From contig DSAP01000035.1 in the NCBI GenBank assembly GCA_011046415.1, positions 1 through 37,914 of the forward strand: a DNA stretch of 37,914 bases. Reading direction: 5' to 3'. The position numbers were made by a program, and so were the translations under genes. Source of the stretch: a bacterium. Lineage in GTDB: Bacteria > Zhuqueibacterota > QNDG01 > JABMRT01. The notes under the pieces are model-generated. The model made no database searches. It worked only from the letters and a program-made list of their open reading frames with translations, and was not told the DNA's origin. Position 1 is the first letter of the stretch; every line of letters starts with the position of its first letter. This document shows, piece by piece, positions 1 through 7,518 of the stretch.

Positions 1-17
1 ATCCATCCCCCCTGCAA

Positions 18-1256
18 TCAGTAACGCAGGCATTCCACCACATCCAGTTTCGAGGCGCGGCGGGCCGGGAAGAATCCCGCGAAAAAGCCGATGGCGCCGA
101 GTATCGCGACGGTCACCAGGGCGACGCCGAGATTGAGCTCCGGATGGCCCACGTATTCCTCGATGGGCAGGAGTGAAATCAGGCGGATCATGATCAGGGC
201 CAGGAGGAATCCAATGAAGGCCGCCACCCCGATGATCAGGAAGGCCTCGAGCACGAAGTGCCCCATAATGGTTCTCTGTCTGGCTCCGACGGAACGCCGG
301 ATTCCGATCTCCCGCGTGCGTTCCTGGACCACGACATACATGATGTTGGCCAGGCCGATCCCGCCGACGATCAGGGTGATCGTCCCGATCATGCCCATGA
401 AGATGTTGAATCCCAGTGAAAAATAAAAAATGAATTTGTCCATCTCGGTCGTGTCCCAGACACCCATGGTCTCGGTGTCGTCCGGATGGAATTGATATTT
501 CTTGCCCATGACCGCGTAGATCTGTTTCTGCGTCTCGCCGGTGATTCTGGGATCCCTGACCTGATAGAGGAAGTTGTTCACATATCGGTCCCCGAACATG
601 GCCCGGTGAGTCGTGGCGGGAATGAAGACGCGGTCTTTGTCCTGCGAACTATAGGAGGAGTTCTGTGTCTTTTTCCTCAGGACGCCCACGACCTGAAAGG
701 GAGAGTCGCCGATATAGACGTATTCTCCGATCGCATCCGCGTCTTTTCCGAACAAAAAATCCCTCAGGTCGTTGCCCAAAAAGACCACACGGCGGCGAAA
801 CTTCAGGTCCGGCTCGTTGAGCCAGCGGCCGCCCGGTTCGGGCCAGATGTTTCGCATGGGCCCGTATTCGGGAATCACGCCGGCGATGTTGGGCCGCTGG
901 ATCTTTTCGCCCCGGCGGATCGCCGCGTTCCACCGGCTGTATTCCGGACTGATCCGGTTGATGTTCACGACTTCCCGCCGGATGATTTCCATGTCTTCAT
1001 GCGTCAGCCGGATGCGCCGGTTCCGTCCGTATCCCCCGAACGGGATGCTGGTCGATCCCGGCCAGACAATCACGATGGATTCGCCCATGCCGTGCATGTT
1101 CTTGCTCATCGATTTTTCCACTCCCGCGCCGAAGGCGAGGAGCAGCACCACGGTCAGCGTGCCCCAGATGATGCCGAACATGGTCATAGCCGTCCGCGAT
1201 TTGTACTGGCGGAAGGTGTGAAAAATCTCACGAAGCATTTCGGTCAATCGGTTCAT
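18..1256 (-). CDS. MacB/FtsX-family ABC transporter permease
   Basis: Inner-membrane permease of the MacB/LolC type, about the usual length for the family (412 aa). One transmembrane segment lies near residues 22-45, followed by a large periplasmic MacB-core domain. Three C-terminal helices follow, with the family signature REIGIRRSVGAR just after the second helix. Such proteins pair with an ABC ATPase and a membrane fusion protein to move lipoproteins, peptides or drugs across the envelope by mechanotransmission rather than by a classical transport channel. It lies 23 bp downstream of the fusion-protein gene, so the two are surely cotranscribed. The partner ATPase is not in the window and probably lies beyond the left edge. 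The substrate cannot be told from sequence. Confidence 0.92.
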   Translation of the reverse strand: MNRLTEMLREIFHTFRQYKSRTAMTMFGIIWGTLTVVLLLAFGAGVEKSMSKNMHGMGESIVIVWPGSTSIPFGGYGRNRRIRLTHEDMEIIRREVVNINRISPEYSRWNAAIRRGEKIQRPNIAGVIPEYGPMRNIWPEPGGRWLNEPDLKFRRRVVFLGNDLRDFLFGKDADAIGEYVYIGDSPFQVVGVLRKKTQNSSYSSQDKDRVFIPATTHRAMFGDRYVNNFLYQVRDPRITGETQKQIYAVMGKKYQFHPDDTETMGVWDTTEMDKFIFYFSLGFNIFMGMIGTITLIVGGIGLANIMYVVVQERTREIGIRRSVGARQRTIMGHFVLEAFLIIGVAAFIGFLLALIMIRLISLLPIEEYVGHPELNLGVALVTVAILGAIGFFAGFFPARRASKLDVVECLRY

Positions 1257-1279
1257 GTCGCCGCCGGATTCCGGGTGTC

Positions 1280-2380
1280 TCAGGTAATTTCCTGTTCCGG
1301 CTTTTCGAGCACTTCCTGCCCTTCCTCGAGGCCGGATTTGACCTCGATCAGGATGGCGTCCGACAGGCCGGTTTCAATATATTTCTCCTCGGGTTCTCCC
1401 CCGGGAACGGGAAGCCGGACGAATGCGGAATCATTCCGGAACGTCACGACCCGTTCCGGGATCGCCGGCACGCTGTCTTTCTGGGCGATGATGATATGGG
1501 CGTTCGCGGAGAAGCCGGCCCGGAGTACGGCGTCACCGTGATCCGTGATCCGGATCTCGATCGGGAAAACGGTCGTATTGTCCTGTTTGCGCGCCTTGAG
1601 CGAAATCAGGCTGATGCGGCCTTTTACGGTCTTGCCGGGAAGGGCGCCGACATCCAGTTCGGCGGTCAGTCCTTCGCGGATTTTTCCCACATCGATTTCG
1701 TCCACCGTTCCCTTGAAAAGCAATTCTTCCATGTCCGCCATTTTGAGGAGTTCCGTTCCGGCCTGATAGCTGGTGAGGGGCACGACCGGATCCCCCACAT
1801 TGACGGACTTCTCGAGGATGAATCCGGAGATCGGCGATCGGATCACACTTTCGATATCGGTGTCTGCGATCCGGATGCGGCCCTTCTCGATCAGGGCCAG
1901 CCGTTCGACGGCCATCTGCCTGTTCAGGGTCGCTTCATCGAATTGCCTGAGAAGCTGTTCATGTTCGTAATCCGAAATCATTCCCTTGTCCTTGAGTTCC
2001 CGGCTCCGCCTGATTTCATTGTCCAGGGTCGACAGGGCGATGGACGTCATTTCCACGTGGCGTTTCGCCTCTGCCAGTTCGAGGGGCGTGGGATCGGGTT
2101 TCACCTCGAGCAAAAGATCGCCTTCCCTCACGAAGTCGCCGAGCTCGACGTATAATTTTCGGACCACTCCCGAGACCTTTGACTTCACGGCGATTTCATT
2201 CAGGGGCTCGATCGACCCGACGGCCAGGGCCTTGTCCAGGATGTTTTTCCTTTCCACCCGGACGGTGCGGGCTTCTACATTCCCCTTTTTTCCTTTGGAA
2301 GAAACCGCCGCGCCGGCGATGGCCAGAATCACGACCGCGATGCCGATCCAAATCCAGAGTTTCTTTTTACGGAATTTCAT
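1280..2380 (-). CDS. HlyD/RND-type periplasmic membrane fusion protein
   Basis: Periplasmic adaptor of a tripartite export system (366 aa). A basic N-terminus and one transmembrane anchor (about residues 7-27) are followed by a split biotinyl-lipoyl-like domain. The first half has VSGVVRKLYVELGDFVREGD near residues 70-89 and the second half has SPISGFILEKSVNVGDPV after a helical hairpin of about 85 residues. Beta-barrel and membrane-proximal regions follow, as in MacA-type proteins. The start is set by a GGAGG at 2391-2395, 10 bp upstream. It leads a two-gene unit with the permease downstream. The hairpin is shorter than in TolC-contacting adaptors, but I cannot say whether an outer-membrane partner is used. 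Confidence 0.9.
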   Translation of the reverse strand: MKFRKKKLWIWIGIAVVILAIAGAAVSSKGKKGNVEARTVRVERKNILDKALAVGSIEPLNEIAVKSKVSGVVRKLYVELGDFVREGDLLLEVKPDPTPLELAEAKRHVEMTSIALSTLDNEIRRSRELKDKGMISDYEHEQLLRQFDEATLNRQMAVERLALIEKGRIRIADTDIESVIRSPISGFILEKSVNVGDPVVPLTSYQAGTELLKMADMEELLFKGTVDEIDVGKIREGLTAELDVGALPGKTVKGRISLISLKARKQDNTTVFPIEIRITDHGDAVLRAGFSANAHIIIAQKDSVPAIPERVVTFRNDSAFVRLPVPGGEPEEKYIETGLSDAILIEVKSGLEEGQEVLEKPEQEIT

Positions 2381-2476
2381 GGATGTTCATCCTCCAGGAT
2401 ACGATCCATTTGGTTGAGGCGATGAATTCAGTAGCATATACGCATCCGCAAGCCAAATTGTTACAGTAAATATTCT

Positions 2477-2506
2477 AAAAAAAAAGGCCGGGGACGGCCC
2501 GGCCTT
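2477..2506 (-). terminator. Rho-independent terminator after the TPR lipoprotein gene
   Basis: A perfect 9-bp stem (2484-2492 with 2498-2506, AAGGCCGGG and its complement) with a 5-nt loop is followed on the minus strand by a run of about nine T. It lies 23 bp past the stop of the TPR gene and separates it from the export genes. Confidence 0.9.
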
Positions 2507-2528
2507 GCAGGATCTTGATTGAAACAGT

Positions 2529-3554
2529 CTATTCGGGTTTCAGCTCTTCGGCTCTGGCGAACGCATTCACGCCCTTTTCGCGCTCACCCACCTGGATATA
2601 GCAGATGGCGAGATTGTACCAGCCCGTGTAGGTGTCCGGGTTCAGTTCGACGGCCTTTTCATAGAAAGGAATCGCTTCGGCGTATTTTTTCCCCTCGATG
2701 AGCGCCTGCCCGACATTGAGTTGTGATTCGAAATCCTCCGGATCCAGTTCGATGACCTTTTTGAACATTTCGATCGAGTCGTCGAGCCGTTCCTGCAAAA
2801 AATAAAGTCGCCCGAGGTTGAACAGGAGATCCTTGTCCTCCGGATTCGTTTCCAGCGCCGCGAAATAGGTCTCGATGGCCTTGTCCCGGTCGCCCATCAA
2901 ATCATAGGAATAGGCGATATGGTAGATGGATTTGTTGTAATTCTCGGATCCCGGCTCCGCTTTTGTAAGCACATCCTCGAATGTGGCGATGGCTTCGTCG
3001 TACATTTTTTCCCGGTAATAGATCATCCCGAGCGTGACCTGAATGTTCAGATCTTCGGGGTCGAGCGCGATGGCCTTCTTATACAGTTCGATCGCGATGG
3101 AATCTTCTTCCAGAAGGGTGTGAACCAGCGCCAGATTGGTATAGGCGGCGCCGTTATCCGGAATCATGTCGATACAGAGTTCATATTTCTCTTTGGCCGT
3201 GTCGAGCTCGTTGTTCCGAATCGCGTCGGCTCCAAGGTTGAACAGGTCGGCGTAGTATTTGTTTTTATAATAGGTGATCTCCGTTTCGCGTTTCGGTGAA
3301 AGCTCGAGGCTTGTGTTGAATGCCTCGTTCATCTTCCGGAATTCGCCGACATATCCGTAAGCCTGTCCCGCCACGTAATGGGCTTCCGCGTCATTCGGGT
3401 TGGACTGGATGGCCAGCTCCGCCTGTTCGATGGCCTTTTCATAGTTCTGCTGCTGAATATACACCTTGGCCGAGGTTACAGCCGTCTGCTGGCATCCACT
3501 CCAGAAAACAACGGCGGCTGCGAGCAGGGCCGTAATGATGAAATGTCGTTTCAT
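2529..3554 (-). CDS. TPR-repeat lipoprotein
   Basis: Envelope protein (341 aa) made almost wholly of tetratricopeptide repeats, about eight or nine units of 34 residues with the usual Gly/Ala/Tyr/Pro pattern (for example ending DPEDLN, NPEDKD, DPEDFE, NPDTYT). The signal sequence ends in W-S-G-C21, a lipobox with an atypical Trp at -3, so lipidation is likely rather than certain. The start at 3554 is chosen over an in-frame ATG at 3563 because AAGGAGG at 3564-3570 lies 9 bp before 3554 but directly abuts 3563. It is monocistronic, with its own promoter and terminator. TPR lipoproteins usually act as scaffolds; no partner is evident here. Confidence 0.88.
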   Translation of the reverse strand: MKRHFIITALLAAAVVFWSGCQQTAVTSAKVYIQQQNYEKAIEQAELAIQSNPNDAEAHYVAGQAYGYVGEFRKMNEAFNTSLELSPKRETEITYYKNKYYADLFNLGADAIRNNELDTAKEKYELCIDMIPDNGAAYTNLALVHTLLEEDSIAIELYKKAIALDPEDLNIQVTLGMIYYREKMYDEAIATFEDVLTKAEPGSENYNKSIYHIAYSYDLMGDRDKAIETYFAALETNPEDKDLLFNLGRLYFLQERLDDSIEMFKKVIELDPEDFESQLNVGQALIEGKKYAEAIPFYEKAVELNPDTYTGWYNLAICYIQVGEREKGVNAFARAEELKPE

Positions 3555-3563
3555 CGGGAACAT

Positions 3564-3570
3564 CCTCCTT
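3564..3570 (-). promoter_or_regulatory. Ribosome binding site fixing the TPR gene start
   Basis: AAGGAGG on the minus strand, 9 bp before the ATG at 3554 and touching the alternative ATG at 3563. The spacing favours the shorter protein. Confidence 0.75.
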
Positions 3571-3607
3571 CAATCAATACGATTGGATACCGTATCCAAA
3601 ACAAAAT

Positions 3608-3636
3608 AATATACATTCAATTAAAGTCATAATCAA
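3608..3636 (-). promoter_or_regulatory. Sigma-70-type promoter for the TPR gene
   Basis: On the minus strand TTGATT (3631-3636) is separated by exactly 17 bp from TATATT (3608-3613), in a locally AT-rich patch about 55 bp before the start codon. Confidence 0.6.
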
Positions 3637-3720
3637 GGTCTTTTTCCTGTTCACTCGAGTTCCTGTCTCTTCGCCGGTTCATCCGGTGATTGTCCGGCTT
3701 CCGGATGAAATAGAAATACC

Positions 3721-3749
3721 TTGAAATCGGCGCAGCATTATGGTATTTT
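3721..3749 (+). promoter_or_regulatory. Sigma-70-type promoter for the S9 peptidase gene
   Basis: TTGAAA (3721-3726), a 17-bp spacer and TATTTT (3744-3749). The predicted transcript would start near 3756 and have an untranslated leader of about 230 nt. Confidence 0.5.
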
Positions 3750-3984
3750 TAAATTGTTGCCATATGAAACGAGGGCCGGCACCGTTTTCAAAAGACAGGA
3801 ATCACGGATCAATGACGTATCTCGCGTCATGGGAGGCGACAGCGCCTCTTCCTGCAAGAGACAAGGAACAGGGTGTCCGGGCGCCCCCTCTTGGCGTAAT
3901 CTGTGCGAACCACGGTATCATACACAGGGTATGCCCTTGACCATCTTAACCACCCAACCCGATTCATTGATCATGGAGGTCGTC
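3750..3984 (+). other. Long structured 5' leader of the S9 peptidase gene
   Basis: Gene-free stretch between the predicted promoter and the signal-peptide start of the peptidase. It contains two adjacent hairpins: ATGACG/CGTCAT (3812-3817 with 3825-3830) and GAGGCG/CGCCTC with an ACAG loop (3833-3848). The open frame runs upstream through this region, but the residues it would add look unlike protein and precede a clean signal peptide. No known riboswitch consensus was recognised. Confidence 0.4.
3975..3979 (+). promoter_or_regulatory. Ribosome binding site fixing the S9 peptidase start
   Basis: GGAGG lies 5 bp before ATG 3985, the first codon of a good signal peptide. It argues against the longer open frame that begins near 3721. 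Confidence 0.7.
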
Positions 3985-6024
3985 ATGCGATTCATGTTCC
4001 TTTTCTTTTTTTCCTGTCTCTTTGCCGCGCACATCCAGGCGGGGGAAACCTCACATCCTTTTTCAGTGCGGAATCTGGTGATGATGGAGCGGATCAGCGA
4101 GCCGAGGGTGTCTCCGGACGGACGTTCCGTCCTGTTCGCGAAACGCGTCACCGATCTGGACGCGAACAAAGGCATCACCCAGTTATGGGTCGTCGGGATC
4201 GACGGAAGCAACCTGCGTGCACTGACCGATTTCGAGGGGGGGGCGCATGGCGGATGCTGGTCACCGGACGGCCGCCGGATCTTTTTTATCTCTTCCCGGT
4301 CCGGATCGTCCCAGGTGTGGAAAATTCCCGCGGAAGGCGGAGACGCCGTCCAGGTCACCGACCTGCCGCTCGACGTCTCCAACCTCGTGCTCTCGCGGGA
4401 CGGCGAACAACTCGCGCTGACCATGGAGGTGTTCCCCGGCCTGTCGCCCTCCGAAACCCGGGCAAGGCTGGATGAGATCGAAAACCAGCCCTTTTCGGGC
4501 CGTATCTATGAACGGCTGTTCGTGCGTCTCTGGGACACCTGGATGGACGGCCGCAGGACTCACATTTTCGTGATGCCCGCCGGCGGCGGCGATCCTGTCG
4601 GCGTGATGAAAGACATGGACGCCGACAGCCCCTCCAGACCCTGGGGCGGTCCGGAGGAGTTCTGTTTCACACCGGACGGCAAACACATCGTTTTCACGGC
4701 CAAGCACGTCGGCAGGGCGGAGGCCTGGTCCACGGATTATAACCTGTTCCTCGCTTCCGTGGACGGCAAAGGCCCTGTCCTGAGCCTGACTGCGGAGAAT
4801 CCCGCATGGGACACGCAGCCCGTTTTCTCTCCCGACGGCAGGACCCTCGCCTATCTGGCCATGGCCCGTCCTGGATATGAGTCGGACCGGTTCCGGATCA
4901 TGCTTATGTCATGGCCGGATAAGAAGACACGCGTCCTGACGGAAGACTGGGACCGGTCACCGGGAACGATCCTCTGGTCTCCGGACGGCAAAACCCTCTA
5001 TGCGACCGCCGATCACCTGGGCCAGCGCGCCCTTTTCGCGGTGGATGTCCGATCCGGTCGTGCGCGCACCGTCATCGACCAGGGCACGGTCCGTTCTCCG
5101 CAGACGGCCGGCGGCCGGATCGTCTACGGATGCGATCATCTGAAATCCCCCGTGGAATTGTATGTCTGCACGCCGGACGGGAAGGATGTCCGCCGGATCA
5201 CGCAGGTGAACACCGGCCGGCTGGCGAAAGTCCGCCTGGGCGAGCCGGAACAGTTCACGTTTCAGGGGTGGAATGACGCGACGGTTTACGGTTACGTCGT
5301 GAAGCCGGTCGATCTGGATCCCGGCCGGAAATATCCGGTCGCGTTTCTCATCCACGGCGGACCTCAGGGCTCGTTCGGAAACGATTTCCATTACCGTTGG
5401 AATCCACAGACCTACGCCGGGGCGGGATACGCCGCCGTGATGGTCGATTTCCACGGATCGACGGGATACGGACAGGCTTTCACCGACGCGATCAACAATG
5501 ACTGGGGTGGCAAGCCGCTCGTGGATCTGCAGAAGGGGCTGGCCGCCGCGCTCGACCGGTATCCGTGGATGGACGGCGACAGGGTGGCGGCCCTGGGCGC
5601 CTCATACGGCGGATACATGATTTACTGGATCGCGGGCAACTGGCCCGACCGGTTCCGTTGCCTGGTGAGCCATGACGGCAATCTGGACAACCGCATGGCC
5701 TATTTCGACACCGAAGAACTCTGGTTTCCGGAATGGGATCACCAGGGAACGCCCTGGTCGGATCCGGAACATTATGAACATCATAATCCCGTCCGTTTCG
5801 TGGATGCATGGCAGACCCCGACGCTGGTCGTGCACGGCGCACGCGATTTCCGCGTGGTCGAGACCCAGGGGCTGGGCGCGTTCAACGCGCTGCAGCGGCG
5901 GGGCATTCCCTCCAAACTGCTCTACTTCCCGGACGAAAACCACTGGGTTCTCAAGCCGCACAATTCCATCCAGTGGCACGATACGGTGATCGAATGGCTC
6001 GACCGGTGGTGCAGGGAAGATTGA
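3985..6024 (+). CDS. Secreted S9-family prolyl oligopeptidase / dipeptidyl aminopeptidase
   Basis: Serine peptidase of clan SC (679 aa) that cleaves short peptides in the periplasm or outside the cell. A signal peptide (residues about 1-20, ending AHIQA) is followed by a beta-propeller with PD40-type repeats (SPDGRSVLF, SPDGRRIFF, TPDGKHIVF, SPDGRTLAY, SPDGKTLYA). The C-terminal alpha/beta hydrolase domain follows, with nucleophile Ser540 in GASYGGYM, Asp621 in HGARDF and His653 in ENHW, plus an oxyanion-hole HGGP motif. The start is set by GGAGG at 3975-3979, 5 bp before ATG 3985; the frame is open further upstream, but that part is probably leader RNA. It is followed after 93 bp by the RudS homologue on the same strand. 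Confidence 0.93.
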   Translation: MRFMFLFFFSCLFAAHIQAGETSHPFSVRNLVMMERISEPRVSPDGRSVLFAKRVTDLDANKGITQLWVVGIDGSNLRALTDFEGGAHGGCWSPDGRRIFFISSRSGSSQVWKIPAEGGDAVQVTDLPLDVSNLVLSRDGEQLALTMEVFPGLSPSETRARLDEIENQPFSGRIYERLFVRLWDTWMDGRRTHIFVMPAGGGDPVGVMKDMDADSPSRPWGGPEEFCFTPDGKHIVFTAKHVGRAEAWSTDYNLFLASVDGKGPVLSLTAENPAWDTQPVFSPDGRTLAYLAMARPGYESDRFRIMLMSWPDKKTRVLTEDWDRSPGTILWSPDGKTLYATADHLGQRALFAVDVRSGRARTVIDQGTVRSPQTAGGRIVYGCDHLKSPVELYVCTPDGKDVRRITQVNTGRLAKVRLGEPEQFTFQGWNDATVYGYVVKPVDLDPGRKYPVAFLIHGGPQGSFGNDFHYRWNPQTYAGAGYAAVMVDFHGSTGYGQAFTDAINNDWGGKPLVDLQKGLAAALDRYPWMDGDRVAALGASYGGYMIYWIAGNWPDRFRCLVSHDGNLDNRMAYFDTEELWFPEWDHQGTPWSDPEHYEHHNPVRFVDAWQTPTLVVHGARDFRVVETQGLGAFNALQRRGIPSKLLYFPDENHWVLKPHNSIQWHDTVIEWLDRWCRED

Positions 6025-6117
6025 ATGGACGAGACCGCAGTCCGGAGGCGGTAAACGGGATTTCGGATTCACAATTCAGGGGCGGGGAACGGACAAACAA
6101 ATCCAGGAGGAAGGAAG

Positions 6118-7071
6118 ATGGACGATTCCCGGCCCCGTTTGGGCATCAGCGCCTGCCTGCTGGGTGAGAACGTACGTTATGACGGCGGACACAAGCTCGA
6201 CCGCTTCCTGCGAGACACCCTGGGAAAATTTGTCGACTGGGTGCCGGTCTGCCCCGAAACGGAATGCGGACTGCCCGTTCCGCGCGAGTCCATGCATTTG
6301 GAGGGAACGCCTGAATCGCCCCGGCTGGTCACGATCCGGTCGCGCACCGATCATACGGACCGGATGATCCGCTGGGCGGAGAAACGGCTAAAGCGGCTGG
6401 AGTCCGAATCTCTCTGCGGATTTGTCTTCAAATCCAGGTCACCCAGTTCCGGGATTCGCGACATTAAAATTTACAGTGAAAAAGGCCATCCGATCGCCAA
6501 AGGATCCGGTGTTTTCGCCGGTCTTTTCATGAAGAAGTTTCCGCTTCTGCCGGTCGAGGACGAGGGCCGGCTGCACGACCCGGCCCTCCGGGAGAATTTT
6601 ATCGAACGCCTCTTCGTGTATCGGCGCTGGAAGGATTTCCTGCGCGAATCTCCTTCGGTCAAAGGATGGATGGATTTTCATGCCGATCACAAGCTCCTCA
6701 TCATGGCGCACAGCCCCGCGGCGCTGAAGACGCTGGGGCAAATCGTGGCCGACGCCGATCCATCCCGTTTCGAGGCGGGCGTCGAACGCTATTTCCGGAC
6801 CCTGATGCCGGCGCTCGGACTGATCGCCACCCCGAGGAAAAACACCAACGTGCTGCACCATGTCCTGGGTTATTTCAAAAAGGATCTGACGCCGGACGAG
6901 AAGCAGGAAATGCTCGAAACGATCGGGCGCTACCATCAGGGATTCATCCCGCTGATCGTTCCGGTCACCCTGCTCAACCATCATGTCCGCAAGTATCGGC
7001 AGCCCTATCTCGGACGGCAACATTATCTGAATCCGCATCCGGCCGAACTGATGCTGAGAAACCATGTGTAG
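6118..7071 (+). CDS. rudS: RudS-type tRNA 4-thiouridine desulfidase homologue (DUF523/TudS + DUF1722)
   Basis: Fusion of a TudS/DUF523 desulfidase domain (about residues 5-145) and a DUF1722 domain (about 150-310). This is the architecture described for RudS, which removes sulfur from 4-thiouridine in tRNA using a [4Fe-4S] cluster. Visible motifs are SACLLGENVRYDGGHK with Cys13, VCPETECGLPVPRE with Cys45, and KSRSPSSG. The family normally has Cys in the last motif (SPSCG), but here it is Ser111. Extra cysteines occur at 50 and 100 and could stand in. DUF1722 is recognised by RLHDPALRENFIERLFVYRRW. AGGAGG at 6105-6110 supports the start. The domain call is firm; activity is in doubt because a presumed cluster ligand is changed. 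Confidence 0.85.
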   Translation: MDDSRPRLGISACLLGENVRYDGGHKLDRFLRDTLGKFVDWVPVCPETECGLPVPRESMHLEGTPESPRLVTIRSRTDHTDRMIRWAEKRLKRLESESLCGFVFKSRSPSSGIRDIKIYSEKGHPIAKGSGVFAGLFMKKFPLLPVEDEGRLHDPALRENFIERLFVYRRWKDFLRESPSVKGWMDFHADHKLLIMAHSPAALKTLGQIVADADPSRFEAGVERYFRTLMPALGLIATPRKNTNVLHHVLGYFKKDLTPDEKQEMLETIGRYHQGFIPLIVPVTLLNHHVRKYRQPYLGRQHYLNPHPAELMLRNHV

Positions 7072-7223
7072 CATACCGGCGCGGCGTCTCGGCCATCACT
7101 GTCCTCCGCCCGGCCGGTTGGCGGTTCTCGTATTCAGAATTCACCGGAACCCCCGATCCCGGGGAAGGGGAGAACAGGGATGTCCGTTTTGGAGACCGCG
7201 GACCGTTCACTCCGGCTTTTTAC

Positions 7224-7517
7224 ATGAAAACCAAAACCGGAGACCGACGCGCATTCGGCCGGCTGGTGGAAACCTGTCCAGATCGGATACGCGCGCTCGC
7301 GGATGACCTGACGAAAAATTATGACGACGCCTCCGATCTGGCGCAGGACGCCTTCATCCGGGCGTTCCGGTTTTGGGAACTTTTAAAAAGCGGTCGCGTT
7401 TTTCGATTTGAAGAGGCCGTCCGGAAAATCAGGGCGGTCCTTCATGAAACACCCCTGCCGAGGGAGGTCCGGAACATCCAGCGTCTGATCGAGGCGCCGC
7501 ACAGAGAGGGGGTCTGA
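7224..7517 (+). CDS. Short ORF resembling ECF sigma factor region 2 only
   Basis: A 97-codon frame whose first 55 residues look like sigma-70 region 2 of an ECF factor: GDRRAFGRLVE, then DDASDLAQDAFIRAFRFW, matching the usual acidic helix and core-RNA-polymerase-binding helix. The remaining 40 residues do not resemble region 4, so promoter -35 recognition would be missing. No good ribosome binding site precedes the ATG at 7224, and no upstream in-frame start was found. The stop lies one base before the start of the GWxTD gene, so the two could be coupled. It may be a degraded sigma gene or a small sigma-like regulator; the frame continues upstream as a shadow of rudS. Confidence 0.5.
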   Translation: MKTKTGDRRAFGRLVETCPDRIRALADDLTKNYDDASDLAQDAFIRAFRFWELLKSGRVFRFEEAVRKIRAVLHETPLPREVRNIQRLIEAPHREGV

Positions 7518-7518
7518 A

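Noticed and set aside
486-1541. Plus-strand open frame opposite the permease and fusion-protein genes
   Set aside because: Antisense shadow spanning two well-supported minus-strand genes, with no motif.
3721-3984. N-terminal extension of the S9 peptidase using the ATG-like codons upstream
   Set aside because: The extension precedes a good signal peptide and a GGAGG site 5 bp before 3985, and its residues look random.
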